Source: an uncultured Prevotella sp. (GTDB lineage Bacteria > Bacteroidota > Bacteroidia > Bacteroidales > Bacteroidaceae). From it: a DNA stretch of 28,734 bases. The notes beneath the pieces were generated by a model that made no database searches, was not told where the DNA came from, and was given only the letters and a program-made list of their open reading frames with translations. The position numbers were made by a program, and so were the translations under genes. Within the stretch, counting starts at the first letter, position 1; every line of letters begins with the position of its first letter. The stretch is from contig CALBLK010000049.1 of NCBI GenBank assembly GCA_937895845.1, positions 1 to 28,734 on the forward strand. Direction: 5' to 3'. Shown piece after piece: positions 8,511 to 16,692 of the stretch.

Positions 8511-8540
8511 ATCATACAAGCTCATACAAGCTCATACAAG
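8511..8540. repeat. Three tandem copies of a 10-base unit
   Basis: The unit ctcatacaag occurs three times head to tail; the first copy differs only at its first base (a for c). It fills part of the 85-base gap between the FHA gene stop and the PP2C start. On the transcribed minus strand each copy reads CTTGTATGAG, so a TTG recurs every 10 bases, one DNA helical turn. Confidence 0.9.
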
Positions 8541-8551
8541 AAAAGCAGCCC

Positions 8552-9154
8552 TCAGCCAATCATTACATATAGGTTTACATCGGCAATGCTCAGAATGTCA
8601 CCGTTCTTCAACGGCATGGAGATGTCTGGCTGCATCTGACGCTCGTTCAGTTTGGTTCCGTTAGAGGAATGTCTGTCCATCACGCTCCATCCGGTATTCT
8701 GATGATACAGCAGTTGCGCATGAACACCAGACACATACATCTTGTTCTCAAAAAACTCCCGGTACGGTCCCTGCCGCCGGCCTATGACAGCCCCGTTGAT
8801 ACCTTCAATACGTATGTCAAGGCTGGGGTTTACCAGCAACAGCGTGGGTATGTCATACCCTCCGGCCTGGCATGGCACGTCCATCGTACTGCCAGTGCAC
8901 GCTGCACTGCTGGCGGCAGGACTGACCCCCTTGAATATCTGCGATGAAAAACCTGCCCGCGACGAGTGGGCACACGCGTCCTGCCTCTCATCAGCGCTCA
9001 CCATCATTCCGCCGCAAGAGGTACACCTGCGCCCAACCCCAACCTGTCCGCATTTACTGCAATAGAGCAGAGCGTGGCCGCACTGGTCGCAATAGCGCGA
9101 ATCGTCATCAACATTCTGCTTACATATAGGGCATATTATCATGGCTGCATACAT
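8552..9154 (-). CDS. Zinc-ribbon and FHA-domain protein
   Basis: The 200-residue protein has two parts. Residues 8-48 carry paired cysteines (CPIC, CDQC, CSKC, CTSC), a double zinc ribbon. A low-complexity linker follows. Residues about 105-200 form an FHA domain with the phosphopeptide-binding residues in place: G125-R126 (VIGRRQG), S142 and H145 (VSGVHAQL), and N165-G166-T167 (SSNGTKLN). FHA domains bind phosphothreonine peptides, so it is the likely reader of the neighbouring kinase's marks. The ATG at 9154 lies one base after the AAA+ gene stop. The in-frame ATG at 9142 (MIICPIC) is equally plausible and would make the N-terminus resemble that of the AAA+ protein (MICEHC). No membrane segment is visible. 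Confidence 0.9.
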   Translation of the reverse strand: MYAAMIICPICKQNVDDDSRYCDQCGHALLYCSKCGQVGVGRRCTSCGGMMVSADERQDACAHSSRAGFSSQIFKGVSPAASSAACTGSTMDVPCQAGGYDIPTLLLVNPSLDIRIEGINGAVIGRRQGPYREFFENKMYVSGVHAQLLYHQNTGWSVMDRHSSNGTKLNERQMQPDISMPLKNGDILSIADVNLYVMIG

Positions 9155-9155
9155 A

Positions 9156-12100
9156 TCATTCTGTTATATCCTCTGGCATGATTACCTGATAACTCTCACG
9201 CGTAACTTGTGAGAGCGGCATCTGCGACACTCTGACTGACAGTTGCTGGATGGTAGCATCAAGCAGATTGCGCATTTCCCGTGCATTGCCAAACGAGCTG
9301 TTCCTGTTCATCACCCTGCGGCAGATAACCTCGAAAAGTTTGCTTTCGGCAGCCTGTGACAGCTGGTACTGGTCCTTGGCCGCCATCTGTTTGAAGATGT
9401 CAAGCAGTTCCTCCTCACTGTAATCCTCAATGTGAAGACGGTGGGTAAACCTGCTTGCCAGTTCTGGATTGACAGCGAGGAAGTTGTCAATTCTGTCCTT
9501 ACAGCCAGTTATAATCACAACAAACTTTCCTCTGTCATCCTCCATGCGCTTCACCAGTGCCTCGATGGCTTCCTGCCCATACGTGTCATTGTCACCGCAA
9601 AGCGAGTAGGCCTCATCGATAAACAAGACACCCCCCATGGCACGGTCGCACAACCGGTTGACAATCCTGGGCGTCTCGCCCATATATTTCCCGACCAAGG
9701 CTGTTCGGCTGGCCTCGACCACATTGCCGGTTGGCAGAATGTCCATGCTCTGCAACACCTCGCCCATCATCCTTGCAATGGTGGTTTTCCCCGTTCCGGG
9801 ATTACCTGTAATCACAAAGTTCAACACGACTTGCTGGACCCGGCCTACCCCTTGGGCCGACCGCTGTCGCATAAACATACTTTGCACAGCCAGGCGCCTC
9901 ACCATATTTTTCACTGTCTTCATGCCCACCAGACCGTTGAAATCGGCAAGTGCCTGGTCTAATGTCTTTGCCTTGGCCTCCCCCATTTCTGGAATGTCAT
10001 CAGGAAGGATTTCCCTCAGATCCGCGTCTTTCAATTCCGGGTTGCCTAAGGATGCCATCAAGCGTTTTCCCTGCCTCTCAAGCGTCCTGTCAAACAGTTT
10101 GCGTGCCTCTCGGGCGTTGCCGAAGTTTCGGTCACGCTGCAGATAGAGGCGTTCAAACACACGGAGTATGGCAGTCTGGGCAGCATCGCTCACCACAAAG
10201 TTTCTGGCCGCCGACATTCTGATAAATATCTGTGTCAGCTCACGAGGCTGGTAGTCTTCAAAGCGCAGGGTTTGCGTAAAGCGGCTCTTCAGTCCGGGAT
10301 TAGACTCAACAAAGTCGTGCATCTTGTCGGTATAGCCGGCCACGATGCACACAAACTTTCCCCGGTCGTCCTCCAGTCTTTTCAGCAGGGTGTCAATAGC
10401 CTCAGCACCAAAGCTGTCATTCTCAGACGATTTCAGTGTGTAAGCCTCGTCAATAAAAAGCACGCCGCCAATGGCCGAGTCAACCAACTGGTTGGTCTTT
10501 ATGGCCGTCTGGCCGCTGTAACCAGCCACAAGGTTGCTCCTGTCGGCTTCCACCAGCTGTCCGCGTTGCAGAAGTCCTAACGAATGGAGCACACGCGCCA
10601 TGATACGGGCCACAGTGGTCTTTCCTGTTCCCGGATTACCCGTAAACACATAGTGTTTTCCCATCATCGGCTGCGTCTCTCCACGCTTGACTTGGAGGTT
10701 CAGATAGTCTGCAAGATTGCAGATTTCCTGTTTTACAGACTGAAGGCCAACCAATCCATCAAGTTCGTGAAGACAAGCTGCACAGTCTACCTGTTGCGGC
10801 CTCTCATAAGGAATATCCTGTTCCTCTATTGTCATCAGCTGTGCGTCTGTCAGACATTGCATTTGTGCTGTCTCAAGCCGTTCAGCCTGTTGCTTGCAGA
10901 TGTTATCAAAGAGTGCCCGCATCGTTCTTCCATTGGCAAAGTCCTTGTCGCGCTGACCATACATCTCACCAATCTGCTTGCGAACAAGTGCTTCTGCCTG
11001 TTCGGAAAAGACATAGTGCTTTGACTTGGCAAAAGAGAGCATGATTTGAAACAGCTCATCGGGCTTGTAATCCTCAATGTTCAAGAAATAGTTGAAACGG
11101 CTTCTGAACCCCGGATTTACTCTGAACAGGTTTTCCATCTCCATACGGTAACCGGCGGCAATGACCACAAACCTTCCCCGGTCGTCCTCCATGCGTTTCA
11201 TCAGTTTTTCAAGTGCCTGCGCCCCCTGGCTGTCACGTTCACCCGATGCATTCAGAGGCGCAAGCGTGTAAGCTTCGTCTACAAACAGGATGCCACCCAT
11301 AGCCTTGTCACATAGCCGGTCTACCACCTTCGGTGTCTCACCCTGGTATTGGCTCACCATCTGCGCACGGTCCACCTCGACAACATGGCCACTGTCAAGG
11401 TAGCCTATCGCAGACAGTATTTCACCAAGTTTTCGGGCTATGGTGGTCTTTCCCGTTCCGGGATTGCCCGTAAGGACAATGTGAAAGCCCATTTTCTCCT
11501 GTTCCCCAAGTCCGCGCGAGGCCCTCTCGGTTGCGTTCTTTACACTGAAAGCCATCTCGCGCACAGCCCTCTTCACCTCGTCCATGCCAATGAGCGTGTC
11601 AAGGTCAGCCAATATCTCGGTGAGCGTCCGTTCCTCGGGCACATAACCACGGATGTCGCACTCTTCGACATACCGTCCTTCGGTTCCACGGCTGATGAAC
11701 GAGGTGAAGATGTCCTCGGCCACCTTTATCGCCTCATGAGCGTAACCAAAGCTTTCATCCTTTATCTTCAGCTGATACCGAAAATATCGCTGCAACTTGC
11801 TCTCCGCCTCTGGCGTAAATAGCGTCAGGCCATACTTGTGCTTCAGTGCCAGTTTACAAATTTCAAACAGTTCGTTACACCCAGGAGTGGGCAGATGAAA
11901 AATATACTTGAAACGGCTTGCTACAGCCGGATTGTTCAACAGGAACAGGTCAAGGCCATGGGTAAGTCCTGAAATGACCACGATGGGGTCGTCATCCCAA
12001 TGGTCCATCTCAACAAACAATTTGTCCAACGGGTTAACTTGGTTGGAATATCGGTCAGGCAATAGTTTCTGGACATTGTCAAAGAAGAGGATACCACCCT

Positions 12101-12467
12101 TAGCCTTCTTGACATTTTCGTCCCACTTATCAACAAATCGCTGGTAGTCAACGGCATCAACCATTGTCAGCTTTGGCTTGTCAATGATTTTATGCTGATA
12201 TAAATAGTCACGGAAAACCTCAGACAGCCGTGTCTTCCCTGTGCCTGTCTCACCCACGATGACCGAGTTGACACTTAGACGGACATCAGCAATATCCTTG
12301 CGCGAATGGAGAAAGGTGTATGTGTCAACAACTGTCTTCAGCTGGCATTTCAACTCATCAAGCCCTATCAGCCTGTCAAGCACATTCTGACAGGCAAGCG
12401 GCTGTCCGCACCACTTGCAAAACTTCGCGATACTACGGTTTTCCCGATGACAATGCTCACAAATCAT
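9156..12467 (-). CDS. Zinc-ribbon protein with four tandem CbbX/SpoVK-type AAA+ modules
   Basis: The 1103-residue protein opens with a zinc ribbon (CEHC at 3-6, CKWC at 17-20) and then four AAA+ modules in a row. Walker A sites are GETGTGKT (72-79), GNPGTGKT (334-341), GNPGTGKT (610-617) and GNPGTGKT (888-895). Modules 2-4 have intact Walker B DEAY (D397/E398, D673/E674, D951/E952), pore-like motifs (SQYQGETPK, AGYSGQTAI, GKYMGETPR) and SRF arginines. They closely resemble CbbX/SpoVK/EccA-type ATPases. Module 1 has DN at 130-131 instead of DE and lacks the pore motif, so it may bind ATP without hydrolysing it. CbbX relatives remodel protein partners; the substrate here is unknown. The gene starts 8 bases after the kinase stop and ends one base before the FHA gene. 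Confidence 0.93.
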   Translation of the reverse strand: MICEHCHRENRSIAKFCKWCGQPLACQNVLDRLIGLDELKCQLKTVVDTYTFLHSRKDIADVRLSVNSVIVGETGTGKTRLSEVFRDYLYQHKIIDKPKLTMVDAVDYQRFVDKWDENVKKAKGGILFFDNVQKLLPDRYSNQVNPLDKLFVEMDHWDDDPIVVISGLTHGLDLFLLNNPAVASRFKYIFHLPTPGCNELFEICKLALKHKYGLTLFTPEAESKLQRYFRYQLKIKDESFGYAHEAIKVAEDIFTSFISRGTEGRYVEECDIRGYVPEERTLTEILADLDTLIGMDEVKRAVREMAFSVKNATERASRGLGEQEKMGFHIVLTGNPGTGKTTIARKLGEILSAIGYLDSGHVVEVDRAQMVSQYQGETPKVVDRLCDKAMGGILFVDEAYTLAPLNASGERDSQGAQALEKLMKRMEDDRGRFVVIAAGYRMEMENLFRVNPGFRSRFNYFLNIEDYKPDELFQIMLSFAKSKHYVFSEQAEALVRKQIGEMYGQRDKDFANGRTMRALFDNICKQQAERLETAQMQCLTDAQLMTIEEQDIPYERPQQVDCAACLHELDGLVGLQSVKQEICNLADYLNLQVKRGETQPMMGKHYVFTGNPGTGKTTVARIMARVLHSLGLLQRGQLVEADRSNLVAGYSGQTAIKTNQLVDSAIGGVLFIDEAYTLKSSENDSFGAEAIDTLLKRLEDDRGKFVCIVAGYTDKMHDFVESNPGLKSRFTQTLRFEDYQPRELTQIFIRMSAARNFVVSDAAQTAILRVFERLYLQRDRNFGNAREARKLFDRTLERQGKRLMASLGNPELKDADLREILPDDIPEMGEAKAKTLDQALADFNGLVGMKTVKNMVRRLAVQSMFMRQRSAQGVGRVQQVVLNFVITGNPGTGKTTIARMMGEVLQSMDILPTGNVVEASRTALVGKYMGETPRIVNRLCDRAMGGVLFIDEAYSLCGDNDTYGQEAIEALVKRMEDDRGKFVVIITGCKDRIDNFLAVNPELASRFTHRLHIEDYSEEELLDIFKQMAAKDQYQLSQAAESKLFEVICRRVMNRNSSFGNAREMRNLLDATIQQLSVRVSQMPLSQVTRESYQVIMPEDITE

Positions 12468-12475
12468 ACGTGCCC

Positions 12476-15445
12476 CTACTCAGATGTTTGTTGAATGATT
12501 TGATGGATAATCTCTGGATTCACCTCCAACAGGCGCGCCTCGGGCACCTTCATGTTAGCCAGCCGTGGGTGAAACAGCACCATCTCCAGAATGACAGTGC
12601 CAACCAACAAGCACCAGACAACGTGACGGACAGCCATTTCATTAGAGATGGAACGCAAGCGGTCGCGCACGCCGTCCAGCAAGTTGAACTTGGTTCCCTT
12701 GAAACGGAACGACTTGGTCTTGAATGTATAGTACAGCGGCTCTATCAAATTAGACTTGACATCGCCATCCAACACATCGGCCAGCAGGGACTTGTCGCCA
12801 CAGCGGTCGCCGTGATAGCCAGAGGCAAACCATATTGCCATATAGGCAACGGTAATGGCCGTTACTACAAACTCAAACACCACATCCGAACTATGGGCAA
12901 ACTGTTGCAGTATGACGATGGGTATCAACGAGGTGGACGCACCAAGCAGGGCTAGCAGACAGAGCATGGCGAAACCATAGCCTCTGAAAAAGCCGCGGGA
13001 GACAGCGATGGCTGCCGTAGCACAGCCAAGGGGTGCCCCTACGGCAAGGAAGGCATGTGACAATACAAAGCTGCGGTTAGCGATGCCATAGGCATACAGC
13101 AACACAAGCCACACCGCACACAGGCACAAGAACACCGTGCTCAAAAGTCTGTTGTTCCGTTTGGCTTTTGCATAGGATGCCTTCACCTCGTCACATTTTT
13201 TTTTGGTCAACTCCTTGGCCTTCACAAATCTTGTGTAATATTTATGCTGTGCATCCAAGCCACCCAGTGCCTCTATCCACTTGACCAGCATCCGCTCATA
13301 GCTGTATTCCTGGGCGAATGTCTGCGATGGGTCTTCATGATAAAAGACTGACAGCCACTGGCTGAAACAGCCAAGCCGCAGCTCTGTGCGCACCTCAGGC
13401 CGGCACTTTCCCGGGACAGCACGCCCATCCCTCAGCTCTACGCCATCCGACAGCCTGTAACAGGGCACAGCCCCTAACTCCCGGCACGCGCGGTAGACTG
13501 CCGTGCGAAGGTCGTAAGCACCCAGGCGCTCTTTGTTCTCCCCGCTGTCCACCTCAAAGCAGCGGTCTAGCGCAGCCACCTGGCCAAACCACCCATGAAG
13601 CCGGGCAAAATAATGGAACCGTCCATCTTTGTCAGTATATTCCGCGAGGCGTTCCGCCAGTTCACACTCATCCAGACGCTGCCAGTCTTTCATTTGCGCA
13701 CTGAGCAGCTCTCCAACCTTGACAGGCGTGTCAGCCCCCTTCAAGTCGTAGGCCGCATCCCTGTCCGCATTGTAAAGCACCTTGTAGGCCAGCTGCCGGC
13801 TGTAGGGCTTGCCCTCGGTCAAGATGCGAAGCGACTCGCAGGCCATGGCATCCTCATGCACATACATCCATGAGAGAAAGCGTCCGTCACACAGGCTTCG
13901 CCAAGTGTCCTCTTCAAACATTTCACGCCCAAAGGCACTTACGATCTCTTTGACTGACGAAGAGGGACAATCGGGGATAAAAGGCAAATCCGGGTTCAGT
14001 TCATACGCACACCGAACCACAGGCACAAGCGGACTGCTGCCGTCTTCTTTGAAATAGCCACGCAGACGCCCCACATTGCATTTCGAATGTGTCTCGATGT
14101 AAATCCACAAGGGGTCATTGGGGTTTCGGAGCGTCACTGCATACTCGTCAGCATACTTCATCATCGACATGACGACACCCTGCACATTGTCACAGAGCTG
14201 TCCGTGGATGTCCCTATAAGGATAGGCTGGGTCCATGGTGTAGACCGCCGCCATCAGTCCGGCCTTCCGGTCAAAGGGGTACCTGTTTTTCACAATATCC
14301 CTCACAATGGTGCTCAGCTTGGTGCTTCCCGATATTTCCAGCCAGTTAACAAGCCTGTCCCCATAGAGATACTCACACGCTATGCGCTCGTTGTCCATAA
14401 GCATGGGGACAAGTTCCTGGATGTTGTCTGCCACAAGGTTACGCTCGGGGTCAACGACAAAACTCTTGTAACGCAGCCACGGTGACGCTATGTCAACCTT
14501 TGGTGAATCACCTTCAAACCAGCGTTCCACCTCGTTGTATGTCCACCGCGAGGCCGGGCTGACAGCCGTCAGCCCCATGACAATCATTTTCACCCTCTCT
14601 GGCAGTTCCTGTACACCAGGAAGACGGCCCTCGCTCTTGCGCTTCATCATGTTTCGCTCGTCGGCTCCAATAGACTTGGCGCCTGTCCACACAGCCAGCA
14701 GGGTCATTCCCAGTGAATAGTAATCAACAGCCGGAGTGATTTCCACCTCACCGTCAATCACATCGTTATACATCTCCGGCGCGGCGTAGGCAGGCGTCCT
14801 TGCCTGGGTCGTGCGGAGCACGGTCTCGCCATGTTTGAGCACAGAAGATATGCCAAAGTCAGCAAGCACGACCTGTGTCTTCTCTTTGTCCCTAAAGAAC
14901 AGGTTGCCTGGTTTGATGTCTTTATGTATGACACCACAGTTGTGACAATAGGCAATGGCAGCCGCTGCCTGCAGCGCAATGCGGCGGAAGCGGTCCATAT
15001 CGCCCTTTGCCTGGCAGGAGCCCAGCGTTCCGCCCCCAAGGAACTCCATCAGCTCAAAGTCACGGTTCTTGCCATTGACACAGACTTTGCCGTAGTCATA
15101 CAGCCTGACTATCATCTCAAAGTTCATATTGGCAATCACCTTCATCAGCTGCTTGTCAGCAGTGAAGTTCGGATAGTAGACCTTGAGCACATAACTTTGC
15201 CCCTCGCTTTCCACTAAGTACACCTGAGCTTCACCCGAGTTGTCACTGAGACATTTTCTGACCTCATACACCCGGTTGCGAATGAGGAATGTTTTGCTCC
15301 TGTCACCTGTTTCATCCCACGCAGGTTCCGGGGGCTTTTGCGTGCAGCTCCAGTTGCCAACCTTGGTTTTCTCGCTGTCTTTGGCGGAAATGGACACTTT
15401 GAGGGTCGTACCGTTGCCTGTGGTCTGGTCATCCATTGCTTGCAT
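12476..15445 (-). CDS. Membrane-anchored Ser/Thr protein kinase with long uncharacterised middle region
   Basis: The kinase domain covers about residues 55-313 of 989. Visible residues are the ATP lysine K88 (SYVLKVYY), the catalytic loop HKDIKPGN (D176, N181), ADFG (D196) and the APE motif (222-224). The glycine loop is atypical (SDNSGEAQVYLV). A roughly 450-residue region of unknown function follows, with a W-rich recurring pattern (RLVNWLE, RFLSWMY, RFHYFARLHGWF). After a charged stretch come membrane helices near 767-787, 794-816, 823-848, 855-874 and 942-958, placing the kinase at the inner membrane facing the cytoplasm. The ATG at 15445 overlaps the zinc-ribbon gene by 17 bases; an ATG at 15436 is also possible. 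The AAA+ gene follows 8 bases after the stop. No extracellular sensor domain is visible. Confidence 0.92.
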   Translation of the reverse strand: MQAMDDQTTGNGTTLKVSISAKDSEKTKVGNWSCTQKPPEPAWDETGDRSKTFLIRNRVYEVRKCLSDNSGEAQVYLVESEGQSYVLKVYYPNFTADKQLMKVIANMNFEMIVRLYDYGKVCVNGKNRDFELMEFLGGGTLGSCQAKGDMDRFRRIALQAAAAIAYCHNCGVIHKDIKPGNLFFRDKEKTQVVLADFGISSVLKHGETVLRTTQARTPAYAAPEMYNDVIDGEVEITPAVDYYSLGMTLLAVWTGAKSIGADERNMMKRKSEGRLPGVQELPERVKMIVMGLTAVSPASRWTYNEVERWFEGDSPKVDIASPWLRYKSFVVDPERNLVADNIQELVPMLMDNERIACEYLYGDRLVNWLEISGSTKLSTIVRDIVKNRYPFDRKAGLMAAVYTMDPAYPYRDIHGQLCDNVQGVVMSMMKYADEYAVTLRNPNDPLWIYIETHSKCNVGRLRGYFKEDGSSPLVPVVRCAYELNPDLPFIPDCPSSSVKEIVSAFGREMFEEDTWRSLCDGRFLSWMYVHEDAMACESLRILTEGKPYSRQLAYKVLYNADRDAAYDLKGADTPVKVGELLSAQMKDWQRLDECELAERLAEYTDKDGRFHYFARLHGWFGQVAALDRCFEVDSGENKERLGAYDLRTAVYRACRELGAVPCYRLSDGVELRDGRAVPGKCRPEVRTELRLGCFSQWLSVFYHEDPSQTFAQEYSYERMLVKWIEALGGLDAQHKYYTRFVKAKELTKKKCDEVKASYAKAKRNNRLLSTVFLCLCAVWLVLLYAYGIANRSFVLSHAFLAVGAPLGCATAAIAVSRGFFRGYGFAMLCLLALLGASTSLIPIVILQQFAHSSDVVFEFVVTAITVAYMAIWFASGYHGDRCGDKSLLADVLDGDVKSNLIEPLYYTFKTKSFRFKGTKFNLLDGVRDRLRSISNEMAVRHVVWCLLVGTVILEMVLFHPRLANMKVPEARLLEVNPEIIHQIIQQTSE

Positions 15446-16319
15446 TGTCGTCTTTCAGTTGTTCAACACTCCCCTTGTCCAAGATAATCCATTTGCCTCC
15501 CAATTGAGGTTTGGCACATCCACACGGGCTGCTGTGCATGGCGTGCTTGTAGTTGCACACCCACGCCAGCCTCACGCCAGCCGGCTTGCTTGCCATCGCA
15601 TAATTGCGTGCGATTGCGGGGGATGGGGTCGGCTTTATGGCAAACTTATCAAGCAACTCGTTCAGCAAGGCTATCTGTTCCGTCTTTTTTCTCGCCAGTT
15701 CCTCAGCACGCATTCTCGGGGAGGGGCGTTCCACAAAATGTGCAATGCGCAGACCGTCCTTTTGCAGCAGTTCCTGCACGCGCCGTTTCAGCCTCTCGTT
15801 GGCTGCCTCCTGTTCAATGTCGGCCTCCGAATTGAAAGGCAAGCACTTGTCCAACCGCTGCAGTTCATCACACACGGCCATTAGCTGCTGATATTCCTGA
15901 TTGCCCTTCATCGCGGCCACCAAATCGCGGGCCTCATCTGTAAGCGGCGTTCCGCACTGTTTGCAAAAAGAAAACTCGTTGAAAGTGTGGCACACCGGGC
16001 ACACGACACCTCCCCTTGGATTGCCACATTCAGGGCAATAGGTCTCACCGTCAACCATGGGAGTACCACAAAACGAGCATACGGTTGATTTGACATAACG
16101 TTGACAAGACTCGCAAAAATCGGCCTCACTGTCCATCATTGCACCGCAAAATGGACACTCCGTGGCACAGGCCACTTTCTGCGGTGCCTGCGCCGCCCTT
16201 ACATCCGGCTGCGACTTCACGCCACCGTCCGCGCCCCTTTCGGAAGTAGGCGCCCTTCCGTCAAGCGTCCTTTCGCAGCTTCCAGACAAGTCCGTATGCA
16301 AGGTCTTCTCGTTTGTCAT
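15429..16319 (-). CDS. Triple zinc-ribbon protein, first gene of the signalling cassette
   Basis: After about 50 polar, probably disordered residues, three CxxC...CxxC zinc ribbons follow. They are C55/C58/C69/C72, C81/C84/C95/C98 and C107/C110/C119/C122. A helical, charged region (about 125-230) could form a coiled coil. The C-terminal 45 residues hold another possible metal site (WVCNYKHAMHSSPCGCAKP: C255, H259, H262, C266, C268), followed by GGKWIILD. There is no recognised enzyme domain, signal peptide or membrane helix. Being first in the operon and overlapping the kinase gene, it is probably an adaptor or substrate of the kinase; this is inferred from context. The ATG at 16319 is preceded by a good promoter and a leader of about 25 bases without a clear ribosome binding site. 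Confidence 0.85.
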   Translation of the reverse strand: MTNEKTLHTDLSGSCERTLDGRAPTSERGADGGVKSQPDVRAAQAPQKVACATECPFCGAMMDSEADFCESCQRYVKSTVCSFCGTPMVDGETYCPECGNPRGGVVCPVCHTFNEFSFCKQCGTPLTDEARDLVAAMKGNQEYQQLMAVCDELQRLDKCLPFNSEADIEQEAANERLKRRVQELLQKDGLRIAHFVERPSPRMRAEELARKKTEQIALLNELLDKFAIKPTPSPAIARNYAMASKPAGVRLAWVCNYKHAMHSSPCGCAKPQLGGKWIILDKGSVEQLKDDNASNG

Positions 16320-16350
16320 CTTATCAGCTATGCTAATTCTATAATGTATG

Positions 16351-16380
16351 CAAAGTTATTAAAAAAAAATTGATAGCCAA
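16351..16380 (-). promoter_or_regulatory. Bacteroidota-type promoter of the kinase/phosphatase cassette
   Basis: On the minus strand, TTG (16380-16378), exactly 19 bases and TAACTTTG (16358-16351) match the Bacteroidota housekeeping promoter consensus. An A/T tract fills the spacer. The predicted leader to the ATG at 16319 is about 25-30 bases. It is the best promoter match in the window; that it drives the whole five-gene run is inferred from tight gene spacing. Confidence 0.72.
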
Positions 16381-16400
16381 TAAAAATGTGACAAAAAGCA

Positions 16401-16458
16401 CTATTTCGCCAGCCTATTTCGCCAGCCACAGCAGCCGCAGCTGTCACCGCAGCTGTCA
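16401..16458. repeat. Two adjacent short tandem duplications between divergent promoters
   Basis: CTATTTCGCCAGC (13 bases) is perfectly duplicated at 16401-16413 and 16414-16426. Eight bases later CCGCAGCTGTCA (12 bases) is perfectly duplicated at 16435-16446 and 16447-16458, each copy containing the palindrome CAGCTG. They lie just upstream of the cassette promoter's -33 element. Confidence 0.85.
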
Positions 16459-16684
16459 GCCGCTGCTCAGCTTATCCCAAATCGGCATTTGATTTCGTCC
16501 CTGTCAGCTATGTGTTTCGGACAGCCTTCAACGTCCGTGCTGAAGCCATAGCGGACTACGGCAAAGTGCTGACGGCAGCAAACCAGCCCACTTGCCATAC
16601 AAGACAAGTCACCCCACAGGCACAATTCGCCCTGTATTGAATAACGAAATACCCTTTTTTACCCGCTTAATCAATTTTTTACAT

Positions 16685-16692
16685 TATCTTTG
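16685..16692 (+). promoter_or_regulatory. -7 element of a Bacteroidota promoter for the Nfn-tex pair
   Basis: TATCTTTG fits TAnnTTTG and is followed by CAC, as at other promoters in this window. No TTG stands at the usual distance; a T-run lies slightly too far upstream (16655-16660), so the -33 match is weak. The resulting leader to the ATG at 16836 would be about 140 bases. Confidence 0.5.

Noticed and set aside
16390..16640. Open plus-strand frame without start codon in the large intergenic region
   Set aside because: No ATG/GTG with a plausible context, it begins in Ala-rich tandem repeats, and the product resembles nothing known to me; it may be chance or an old relic.
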